Origin: Smittium mucronatum
Lineage: Eukaryota > Kickxellomycota > Harpellomycetes > Harpellales > Legeriomycetaceae
Reading direction: 5' to 3'
Length of the DNA stretch: 23,135 bases
NCBI GenBank assembly: GCA_001953115.1
Contig: LSSL01001129.1
Location: 3,575 to 26,709, forward strand
Shown here: positions 11,508-20,110 of the stretch, in pieces
Layout: every line of letters begins with the position of its first letter
Numbering within the stretch: position 1 is the stretch's first letter
Notes under the pieces: generated by a model
Told to the model about the DNA's origin: nothing
Database searches by the model: none
Seen by the model: the letters and a program-made list of their open reading frames with translations, nothing else
Made by a program: the position numbers and the translations under genes

Positions 11508-13015
11508 GCCAAAATTTCATAATTTTTTTTGATTTAAACGACAGAGGTTCCAATTTTCATTAAAAATATGATAGTTCAATTTAATAAGCGAAAAGTGCTG
11601 TATATATCTAATATGTTAACAAAAAAGTGGTTTTTTTAGCATATAAAATATTTTGAGATAATAAACAGATGATAATGAGCTTAAAATGCGAATATAAGAG
11701 TTTTATAACAATGAAAATTCAAAAAAATCCATTTTCTGAATTTATTTTTATTTGGTTTAAAATTAATTAGAATAATAATTAGGCTATTTTTGTTTTCCAC
11801 ATTTTATTTGAAAGTAAATGTATTAAAAATTTAGCTTATTATTTTTATTTATTTAATAAATTTTAATCCATATATTATATATTTAAATGTTAAATTAGGC
11901 ATTTATTTGAATAAATGAATATTATATCACATCTTCTGTCTCTAAATATTAATACTTAGTAAAAAATAGGGGTATTATTATTTAGTTTTCTGGATATAAT
12001 TTGAAAATACTTATCTGATTGACAGCAAAAGTGATAAAAGTATAAGATTATTAAAATATAAACTAATACTAAACTAATAATACATTTGAGCTCAAAAATG
12101 TTAAAAGTTAAAAATCTATTTTCAATATTTTTATTTTACTACTTCTCTAAATACAAAATTTCGGATTGAAAAATTTCATCATGTTAAAATTTTTACACCG
12201 TGAATTTAGACTAAATTATTCATAAATCTTTACCAAGAAACCTACAATAAATCAAAAAGCTAACTTTCCTAAAACACATCATGGTTAATTACGATTTGAT
12301 TTAGAATAAAATAGTTCCATGCTCAATTCATAAATTTTTATGAATTTATATGGATTGAAATTTTTTATTTGTTTTTAAAATCGCAAAATTTTAAAATTTA
12401 TACATAAATCATACTTGAACTTGAACTTATTTTTCATATGATAATCTTAATTCGATTTTTTTTTAAATTAATTATTATTATTATCATATTGAAAATTTTA
12501 AGCTAATAAATGAAAAACTCTATCGAAATTATTTCAAATATTTTAATTAACGAAATAAATTGATTGATATTTAATTTATTTTACTTTTATCTCTCACAGA
12601 CAAAATATTTTGACTCATAAATTTCATCAGAGGTATATTTTTTCTTTTTTTCACGCAACAGATCTACGCAAATATAGCTGAATAATTTTGAAGTGATTTT
12701 TACTATTGATAATATTAAATATATGTTTTTTATATAAAAAGTAACATAATTCTGTATTATTTTGGACTTAAAATCCTATTTATCTTTTTTAAAAACCTAA
12801 TTTAGATCATACTATCTTTTATTTTTTTTAATTTAATTATCATGTAATGCATAAAATACAAATAAAAATTAATTCCTTTTATTTTTTTGAATCTATAATA
12901 AAAATTTTGACACAATTAGCTCTACAAAGAGAAAATATTTTTATCATGGTTTAGAGGTTTCATTAATGTTCTTTTTTAAGTTAAATGTACCTAAATTTCA
13001 TACAGAATTGTATTA

Positions 13016-13430
13016 TTATTGGTTGGGGTAGTGGATACAGTGCCAAGCAATCATGAGGATAGATATTTCAGGTAGTGATAATATCAAAACTGGAAAATAA
13101 AATCTATTAGTACACACTGTGTCACTTTCTGTGAACAATTCCAGAATTAGACAGTCAGTAAGATCTCGGAATCTAGCAACTTTTTGTTTGAAATTCATGT
13201 AATCAATCCCAAGTTAAGTTAGATTTCTAATTTTATTAATCCTGTTAGAAGTAGGCTCTGACTAGGGGCTCAATAGCTTTATTATACTATTTTTCATTGA
13301 GAAAGAAATTAATTGTTGACAGCACGTAAATTCAGTAATAACTTACTTTAAGCAACAACAAGTAGGGAGGGGGGTGTTTGGTATTTTTAACTATTTTTCC
13401 GTAGATATGCAGCCAGTAGACCGAAGAAGA
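13016..13430. other. higher-GC patch, unidentified
   Basis: Base composition rises visibly here compared with both sides, and homopolymers are fewer. The minus strand is open for 60 codons (13198 to 13016) with a mixed amino-acid composition, but I recognise no family in it, and plus-strand frames are broken. The patch ends near a G-rich stretch at about 13366-13376. It may be a fragment of another mobile element or the detached left flank of the DIRS-like relic that begins 0.7 kb downstream. I found no shared repeat that would prove either. Confidence 0.35.
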
Positions 13431-14131
13431 GCTTTTTTATTTAGGATAATGGCATTATCTAACCTTTTTCTTTTTTCATATTTTTTATTTTGTTTTTTAA
13501 TGGCATCTAAAAATGAAATATCGTGATACAAAAAAAAGAAAAATAAAAATTTTCTTATGGAAAAAACAATTGTATTTCATATTTCTAAAGGGATGAGCAT
13601 ATTGTAATTGAATTTGATACATATTTAGATTTTATTTTTAATTACGACTTTGATCCTATTTTTGATTTGATCTGATTTTATTAAAAAGGAAACTTACTTT
13701 ATACCATTGATTTTATTAAAGAGAAAATTAAAAAGAGAGATTTCAGCAATTATTGTAAATTTTCAGTATTTCCAATTATTTATGACTAATCTTTTTAAAG
13801 CTTAATTTCACTTATTTCTAGTTAAAAAAGAAACCCCATTCACAGAACTAGGCATTTTTTTATGAAATATATTTCAATATGTAAATTTATTATATCTGGG
13901 AGAGGAGAAATATTAAGGCTACCATATTATTATATAAACTAAATGAAAATATAAAGCCAATAAAATAAACCAAATGAAACGGGATAAGTAAATTTTTTAA
14001 GGTATAAATATTAGATTAAACTAATGATTTTATCCTTAAAATTTTTTCTTTAACGGAGTTACTCTACCAGAAAAAAAATTTTTTTTTCTTTCTTTATTAA
14101 AGTTAATAGTATTATTTCCAACACTAAGACG
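13431..14131. other. AT-rich leader before the retroelement relic
   Basis: About 700 bases of AT-rich sequence with no recognisable gene. DIRS elements normally carry an inverted terminal repeat and a short untranslated leader before gag, so part of this stretch should belong to the element if it is complete on this side. I compared it by eye with the sequence after 17753, in both orientations, and saw no convincing repeat. A TATATAAA sequence near 13933 is the only promoter-like string and means little in this composition. Confidence 0.4.
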
Positions 14132-14930
14132 ATGGATAATGAAACAGACAGTGTGACAAGGGGATTGGCTGAAAATTTCAACAATTTATTGCGTTCAAGA
14201 AGTTCTGAGGAAGAGATATTGGCGCCTTTTTTCTCAAAAAGAGATCAAGTTACAGGTCTAAATGTTTATCCAGAACTTTTGAAGCGCTCTCGTCGATTTA
14301 ATATGGATTTTATAGGTAAAAAATGAACAAGGAAGAGCACAAGATAGCAATACATTCTTGCTCCAAGAATAGTTACATGAGATAAAACAATCCACGATTA
14401 AATGAATCAGCTTTTAGCTCCTTAAAAAAAACTCAATAATCTTTTTACGGAACCCAGTTATTGATAATTTAGGCTAACGGAAATATCGACTATTTCATAC
14501 ACCGGAAAATATAAGAAGAATTCATCATGAATTTAACAGATTTTGAAGAGATAAGGAATGCCAGTACTATTAAATTTTTGATTTCTGAAATAGAAGCAAA
14601 ATTTACGCAAGGAAGAATTAATGATTTTAATAAGGTATTATACTTCTCTGTAAAACAGAACTACCCCCATAGCCTCAAATAACAGTCTGCCTATTTTACA
14701 AGAGGATATTGAATCTCTCTTATAAAAAAATCCAATAAAAAAATCGAAATGATGCAGCTATTTAGTGGGAACTAGAAGTTTGATGTTAGAGGAGAATAAT
14801 ACAGCGGTAATACTGACGCGGAGACAAGAAAAAGCGCTACAGGCTCATTAAAATACAACCCAGTCATTAGTACTCAGTAATAACTGTCAAAAATTCACCA
14901 AAGGGGTAGTTAAAAAGGTAATATTTTCAA
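14132..14930 (+). pseudogene. gag-like leader of the DIRS-like relic, broken
   Basis: The first recognisable open piece is 64 codons (14132-14326), starting MDNETDSVTRGLAENF. It is hydrophilic, with Arg/Ser and Glu runs around residues 21-29, unlike random AT-rich translation. It ends in a stop, but coding character continues in another frame just after it (EQGRAQDSNTFLLQE from 14325). Another open piece follows at 14527-14682 (51 codons, starting MNLTDFEEIRN), then LPILQEDIESLL in a third frame from 14687 and LEENNTAVILTRRQEKALQA at about 14785-14846. DIRS gag proteins are poorly conserved, so the assignment rests mainly on position ahead of the polymerase. The pieces cannot form one protein. 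Part of the 14.7 kb piece could instead be the start of pol. Confidence 0.4.
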
Positions 14931-16712
14931 TAGAAACAAACCAGATATCTCCAGTAGATTTTCTTAGATATGATTAGGTCACCTTTATCCAAGATAACTG
15001 ATAGTCGCTGGAATTGAAACATAGTATAAATGTGATTCATAATTCCTTTAAAAAACTAAACTGAACCTCGGATTAGACTTCTTCGTTGATAAATCAAGTT
15101 GGAAAAGGATGATATCAGGTAAATAAAAGATGAGGTCATTTCATACTATTCAATATTGTTATTGAAGAAGTTCAAGAGGGAAAATCGTGATTATACGTTC
15201 AGTAAATTAAGACCCCATAGAAATCATGACGTCTCCTCCGCGTGCTCTACTTAAGAAACCCAAATATAAATATCGAGGGGAATATATTAAAGATATAGAT
15301 TCTGTAATTTATATGAAGCATGATTCTTCGAAAGGATTAACTAACATCTCTAGCTCTACAAGAAGCCTTCATTCATAACATGTTGCACAAGAAGAGAGGA
15401 AAATACCCGGGATTCTAATGAAATTGAAGTTGCTTCAAACTCAGAGACCTTCCATTTGGTCTATCTATGAGTCTACTGACTTTCACAAAGATCCTATTCC
15501 TGGTTTTGGAATGAAAAAAAATATGATAATAATATCTGCATATTATTATATCTTTTTGATAATGGAAGAGAATACTTATTTTTAGACATTAAACAGTTTA
15601 TAAGCCCCAGAATATTGAATTTTGAGCTCAATGTCAACTAAGAGAGGTATAAAAATACTCCATATCAGTCGAAAAACTATCTCATAGTGGTAATAAAACG
15701 AGGAAAATGTCTCCCAAGGTGATGGAGAATAATATCAGGGGCCTTCTAAGAGAAGACAGAAGATTAAAAAACGCTGTAAAAACGGCATTTTGATTCATAG
15801 AGAGCTTAATTTGGAATTCCCTATTGATATATATAGTCCTATGCTGAAAGATTTATGTTCCAAAAACTCTTATATTTCAAGAAAAAAGCTCTTTCTATGT
15901 ACAAATAATGTAAATAGACATTATAACCAACTAAATACACAATAAGGAATAAAACCTTCTGTAATAGCCAGCTGAAAACTTAGAGCGGGCTCTCTTTCTT
16001 GCCTGAAACGCAAGATATACAGATATTCATTAAATGAAGCGATTTGATATGGAAAATTGCAGTTGGGAACCACTCCTATTCCTGTCAACGGTGCCCAAAA
16101 ATGGCGAGAATGCAAATATATTCCAAGGAGCTTCACAATTTTTTACATGAATAAAAAATCAAACTCAAGAGTTTGGTGGTTGGATCAGTGTTAGTCTAAT
16201 TATATGAAAAAAAACCCCACTCTTATTTTAGGAAATCTAGGGATCCATATTCTCCAGATCTAATAGGTATATCAGAGAAAATTTTATCACACTACCTCAA
16301 GACCAAAATCCGCCCCCAGATAATCTACAAAATCTCTATACTGAATCCATCCGATGCATTAGGCCTACTGACAGCCAAGAAAGAATGGTCTTTATTGTAA
16401 GAGACTTCCTTTAACCTAGAGAAATTATATGTTTGACACTATGTGGACGTATTAGCATCACAACTAAACAAGAAGATAAGCAAATAATAAAGTTGGTATC
16501 CGGATACGATATCAGTAGGCCAGGAGTCCAGGAGGCACTGAATCACATATTTTTGAAACGGGAAAATTCATATTTCCACCCCCCCCCATCCCAATGGAAT
16601 TTAATCACCCAAGTGATTTAGAAAGTTTAACACGAAAGAATTACAATGACTCTGTTCACCCAAATTTAGAAATAAGTGATCTAGTATCCATACTTAATAT
16701 ATCTCAGTATTG
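14931..16712 (+). pseudogene. DIRS-type reverse transcriptase/RNase H, broken
   Basis: This would be the polymerase that copies element RNA into DNA. The best-preserved piece is an open frame between stops at 15733-15942 (70 codons, no ATG). It holds LIHRELNLEFPIDIYSPMLK, then SRKKLFLC, which fits the end of the DIRS RT palm (family pattern INLEKS-x-L-x-P, then FLGF, then a short beta hairpin). KLRAGSLSCLKRKIYRYSLN (about 15976-16035) fits the thumb helices of the family (GKL-x-AL-x-LAxLPAxxxxR). WWLDQ at 16174-16188 fits the W-W motif before RNase H. DVLASQLNKKISK, two stops, then SWYPDT (16443-16508) fits the family's DLFASxxNxxxxxYxSWxPDP, and PPSQWNLITQVI (16583-16618) fits its NPPWNLIxxVL. 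The YLDD catalytic box and the RNase H aspartates are not recognisable, so the enzyme is inactive. The stretch 14931-15700 is the least readable. Confidence 0.65.
16579..16587 (+). repeat. C9 run inside the relic
   Basis: Nine C bases sit exactly where the DIRS polymerase has its two conserved prolines before Trp-Asn-Leu-Ile. The present reading gives four or five prolines or near-prolines followed by WNLI, so the run has probably expanded by slippage while this local frame stayed open. Confidence 0.8.
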
Positions 16713-17753
16713 CTGCCAATAGTCTTGCAAGTTACTGCAGCCATACCAAACCCAAGATACAAAAAGTTTTCGTTCTTGGAGAACTAGCTGTGTTCCCTCA
16801 AAACTCAAGGTTTGGAAAATTGCACCGTTGAGCTTATACCTTCAAAGAAACGAGTTTCAGATTTATATAAAGGTACAGTTATCCACAGCAAAGTTTTTAG
16901 ATCGAGTTATTTTTTTAAAAAAAAAAGGTATCCGTGCCACAGATATTAAACCACCCTATAGAAGTTTACACTGATGAAAGCTTGGAGTTATAGAGGATAA
17001 ATGCTCTCAAATCAATCCTTTGAAATCGATATAATATTAGGAAAAGACATTGGGACAACCAGTGATTAATGAGTTCATAAAGACTTCTGAAGAGTAAAGA
17101 ATAGAATGTGTCATAATGAATTCGATTTTAATAACTCCCGTAATAAATTATTTAGATATTTGGGTCCTTCTCAAAGTATGAAAACAAAAAGGCATACAGA
17201 AAATTTATTTGGATACTATCGGTCACAGAATTCTTAAGGGCTAGTGATATATATTTTATAGTAAATGAGAGATGTAGAATTTATGGATTACCGATTCTTC
17301 TGTTGATATTTGCATGAAAGAAATTGTTTTTGATCACCAGTGAAACCCCCATGAAAAATAAGCCCGTAATATAATCATTTATATAACTTATAATAACGGC
17401 CAATTTATAAAAGAATATAGTTTCATTTAATCTTTGCACCACCTCTTATTCGAAAAACAGAAAATGGATCGTAAAATAACATTTGATTTTTTCAATGAAA
17501 AGGATTTAAATTTATAAGTAGAAAACAATATATATACATCAACTTGGTTTCGGATATTTTTCAGAAAGATTCTGATGAGCCGATAAAAAAAGAAAGATAA
17601 ATATGTACTACCATAGCAAATAGCGCAGTAATACTCTCTGCTGATATATTTATACATTAATTTTGGTCTAAATATACCATCTTCGACTCCTATTATCGAA
17701 AAACAAGGAACCCTTCAAATAAAATTTCCAAGTCAATATTAAATATGGTTTAA
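16713..17753 (+). pseudogene. DIRS-type tyrosine recombinase, broken
   Basis: The recombinase would insert the circular DNA copy of the element. PIVLQVTAAIPNPRYKKF (16716-16769) marks the junction with the polymerase. GQPVINEFIK (about 17055-17084) and ITPVINYLDI (17131-17160) fit the core-binding domain, which in the family reads HPLVxxxxKG...TWDxxxVLxYL. LGPSQSM then shifts frame to WILSVTEFLRASDI (17210-17251). This matches the first catalytic box, FLRPSDI, and its Arg codon AGG at 17237-17239 is kept. The C-terminal part, VSDIFQKDSDEPIKKER (from 17547) to FWSKYTIFDSYYRKTRN (17661-17711), fits the end of the family, including the candidate nucleophile Tyr at 17691-17696. It closes at a natural TAA, 17751-17753. 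The His-x-x-Arg box between them is not recognisable, and internal stops at about 17598 and 17658 and several frame changes make it non-functional. Confidence 0.7.
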
Positions 17754-17776
17754 CTCAATTAGACTCCTCTATTCAT

Positions 17777-17794
17777 ATTATTATTATTATTATT
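17777..17794. repeat. (ATT)6 microsatellite
   Basis: Six uninterrupted ATT units lie 23 bases after the recombinase stop codon. It may lie in the 3' flank of the element or just outside it. A simple repeat this close to the end of a retroelement may mark its boundary, but no target duplication confirms that. Confidence 0.85.
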
Positions 17795-19056
17795 TCACTC
17801 TAAAGAGCTCAAATAATACTTAAATTATTCAATCCTAGAAAAAAAATGATTTAAATGTATTTAATTTTTTATATAACCACTTTTACGATAAAAATAATTC
17901 ACATCACACTCATTGGATTTTTTTAAAGTTTGAAATCAATTTTTGCTTGATATAACTTAAGAAATGCTTTTTCAATAAATGAAAAAAGTTTTACGTCTAT
18001 ATTTTCTACTTCTGTTTCAGTGGTAGTCTTTATTAAGCCACTGATATTTTTAAAAATCTTTATATTCCTAATTTATTTTAATTTAGAAAAAATTATCGTA
18101 TTCAACAGTTACTATATTGTATTTTCTAAACTAAAATTTATCTTTTCATCAAAAAAATTCTGTAGAAATATAGTGATAATATTAAAGATTTTTTTTTCGA
18201 TAGTAAGAGGTATTAAAAATCAAAATATTCGTATTTTTTCCCTAAAGTTTGGTTTTTTATTATAAGATATGCCATTTGTTGTTATGAAACGCTTAAATAT
18301 GAAATATGACACATCAAAAAAGTTTAAATTTTACTTTTATGCTTTGAAAAGCAAAAAAATTTAGCTCGAAGTTGTTTATTTAAAGTATATAATGTTTAAA
18401 CACGGCATTAGATATAAATTTTCCTGCTTATAAACTGTAAAAAGTATAATAGGTGGTTTAGTTTAGAGTATTCAGGTTTGTAAGTTTTTTATAATTTAAA
18501 ATTTGCTAAAAGAGTAATATAATGATCCAATCTCTTCAAATTAACCTTTGAGATCTTTCATTTGAGTTAAACATCTTTATCATCGAAAAAATCCAACTGT
18601 TTTTTATGAAAAAAGCATCAGAATTTCCATTCTATATAGGTGCTTGGGATTTGTATTTTTAAAATTACTTGAAATAAATCACAATGAAAATATCTTTTCT
18701 AAAATACAAATAGATAAATTAAATCGATTTAATATAGTTACTATTTAAAGCACTATAGATGTTTGATTTTTTTAGAAGTTTTTCATAAAAATTATCTAGT
18801 ATCATTTGAATTTTTAGTTAAAATAAATAGCTATTTTCTTTCTTCAGAAATAAATGAAATTACTCTTTGAAAAAATTAGAAATAAATAATTTTATATAAT
18901 GAAAATTTACAGAAACTTATCTAAATATAAAGAAATTTCTATTAGTTGAATCTCTTTTCAATAAATTTTCCTCGAAATTAAATCAGATTCAATCCACGTT
19001 AGGACAAAAATCGCTGGTTAAGGGTCAAATATATGTAGTTATCAAGTCTGCATACA
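17795..19056. other. AT-rich stretch, no gene recognised
   Basis: AT-rich sequence resuming after the relic. An 81-codon open frame at 18020-18265 on the plus strand is almost entirely Phe, Ile, Leu, Lys and Asn. That could mimic a membrane protein, but it is what AT-rich DNA gives by chance, and no start context or neighbour supports it. I see no RNA gene. Confidence 0.6.
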
Positions 19057-19075
19057 ACACACACACACACACACA
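19057..19075. repeat. (AC)9 microsatellite
   Basis: Nine AC units and a final A. On the minus strand it reads as GT repeats and creates a Cys-Val run inside a 139-codon open frame (19418 to 18999). That frame therefore owes part of its length to the repeat. Dinucleotide repeats of this kind are common in eukaryotic nuclear DNA. Confidence 0.9.
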
Positions 19076-19081
19076 AGTAAG

Positions 19082-19366
19082 AAACATTTCTATCGAATAA
19101 TTTGCAAAATTTCAATATATATTTGAAACATGTGTTGAATATATTTTTATTATCGGAATTTCTACAAGAAGATCCTGTTTGGAATAAAAAAAAAATAGTA
19201 TTGAACGAAGATAAAAATTTTTGGAGAACCAAGTTAAAGGTTAACGACTTAAATGGATTATCTGACTCCGTTAAAAGATAAAGTAAAAAAATGAATTTAC
19301 AAATATAAATTTGAAAAACTCTTGGTAGATAATATGAATCAGTTAAAGCATAATGTGAAGATATTA
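19082..19366 (+). pseudogene. possible sorting-nexin-like fragment (weak)
   Basis: A plus-strand frame without ATG is open from 19082 to 19275 (about 65 codons, stop at 19276-19278). Its composition is less biased than its surroundings, with SEFLQEDPVWNKKK near the middle and NDLNGLSDSVKR at the end. A second frame is open at 19295-19363 and contains KFEKLLVDNMNQLKHNVKIL, an amphipathic, helix-like piece. In sorting nexins the PX domain ends with a helix pattern like FLxxVLxHPxLxxSxxxxxFL, and the BAR domain begins with a similar Asp/Asn-x-hydrophobic, Leu-Lys-rich helix. The order fits, but the resemblance is loose. It may be a decayed copy, two short exons, or chance. The overlapping minus-strand frame is the competing reading and I find it less convincing. 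Confidence 0.15.
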
Positions 19367-19378
19367 TATTAGATTCTT

Positions 19379-19799
19379 TTGCTTTGTTTCTTGTGGAGGC
19401 TTTAGTTTTACAGCCCATTTTGCTTTTTTTTACTTTCTCGAATATGTATATCAGTTTGTAAAAAATTAAAAAATCAGCTATTAAAACCCATTAAAGATGT
19501 AAAAACGTGGATTAAATTTAATTATAACACCCCTTTCATTAACTATAAGATTTTTATCTCTTTAATTTTCATTGAATCGATTAAAAAGTTAAAATGTCGA
19601 CTTATTTAAAAAAAAAAATTATTATAAAAATAATATAAAAATAAAGTGGAGTGAGATGAGGTGGCATATAAATTATAAAAAAAATTATTAAAAAAAATCC
19701 GATAATAGTGTTCAAATATTTAAATTTATTGGGGCGATATAATAAAATGCTTGTAAAAGAAATACAAAATGCCTATGAAATACAAAGATAAAAATAAAT
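19379..19799. other. AT-rich stretch, nothing recognised
   Basis: AT-rich sequence between the faint coding trace and the purine-biased tract. It has several A runs and no open frame of note. Confidence 0.6.
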
Positions 19800-20110
19800 A
19801 TAGATGAGATGGGGGAGAAATGAAATTCGGTACTAGTGGATCGATTTAGATTTAGGAGGATAGGGGTTATCTAAGAATTATGAATTCATCAGGGCTGTTA
19901 GATTAGTAGTAGCGTATGGTTTGATTTGGGTAGATGGGTTGGAATCATCAGATGTGTTCATTGATACAGATGTATTTTTCAGGAATATGATTATGACAGA
20001 TTGAATAAGACAGATGAATCAAATTTGACAGATCGATTGATAGATACAGATGGATTATATGAGATAGAAAAATTCAATATAACGGATAGAAAAAATGAGT
20101 TGAATGATTT
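19800..20110 (+). repeat. purine-biased GATA/ACAGAT-rich tract
   Basis: On the plus strand this tract is rich in G and A and very poor in C, a marked skew compared with both sides. ACAGAT recurs at least five times between about 19966 and 20050 (for example at 19998, 20009 and 20028), mixed with GATAGA, GATGAG and AGATGG. It looks like a degenerate short tandem repeat, perhaps an old minisatellite, in which the unit has drifted to 6-12 bases. No open frame of useful length crosses it. A transcribed, purine-rich non-coding RNA is possible but unsupported. Confidence 0.55.

Larger units (their letters stand above)
9990..13015. other. AT-rich intergenic stretch
   Basis: Most of this stretch is sequence of the same AT-rich character as the first 9.8 kb. 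The part from about 10.9 to 11.5 kb is a little more complex and holds the faint coding trace described separately. I recognise no RNA gene or protein family elsewhere in it. Confidence 0.6.
14132..17753 (+). mobile_element. degenerate DIRS-like (tyrosine-recombinase) retrotransposon
   Basis: DIRS elements are retrotransposons that carry gag, a reverse transcriptase with RNase H, and a tyrosine recombinase in place of a DDE integrase. The block differs in composition from its surroundings (more G and C) and is broken by many stops and frame changes. Translated in three plus-strand frames it shows family segments in the expected order: an RT C-terminal region (15733-15942), an RT thumb-like helix (about 15961-16050), WWLDQ (16174-16188), DVLAS...SWYPDT (16443-16508), a PPWNLI-like segment (16576-16621), FLRASDI of the recombinase (17231-17251), and a recombinase C-terminus with a Tyr-Tyr-Arg at 17691-17699. 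No single match is decisive, but the collinear order is. The coding start and natural stop set the stated limits. Terminal repeats were not located, so the true ends are unknown. Crypton or Ngaro relatives are alternatives; the RT segments argue against Crypton. Confidence 0.75.

Noticed and set aside
15921..16136. 71-codon minus-strand open frame inside the relic
   Set aside because: It is antisense to the RT thumb and WWLD segments, which read in the plus strand. I found no family resemblance in its own translation.
16963..16983. VYTDESL, resembling the first RNase H motif
   Set aside because: It lies after the PPWNLI segment and inside the recombinase N-terminal region, the wrong place for DIRS RNase H, which should precede SWYPDP. 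A chance match is more likely.
14132..17753. Endogenous virus or Crypton DNA transposon as the source of the relic
   Set aside because: A tyrosine recombinase alone would allow Crypton, but RT thumb, WWLD, SWYPDP and PPWNLI-like segments upstream in the expected order favour DIRS. No viral structural or replication motif was recognised.
18020..18265. 81-codon hydrophobic open frame that could pass for a small membrane protein
   Set aside because: Its composition is almost wholly AT-rich codons (Phe, Ile, Leu, Lys, Asn), with no start context, no neighbours and no family signal.
18999..19418. 139-codon minus-strand open frame, the longest with an ATG
   Set aside because: It passes through the (AC)9 microsatellite, giving a Cys-Val run. 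It has no recognisable domain, and its Phe/Leu/Lys/Asn-rich composition is typical of chance frames here.
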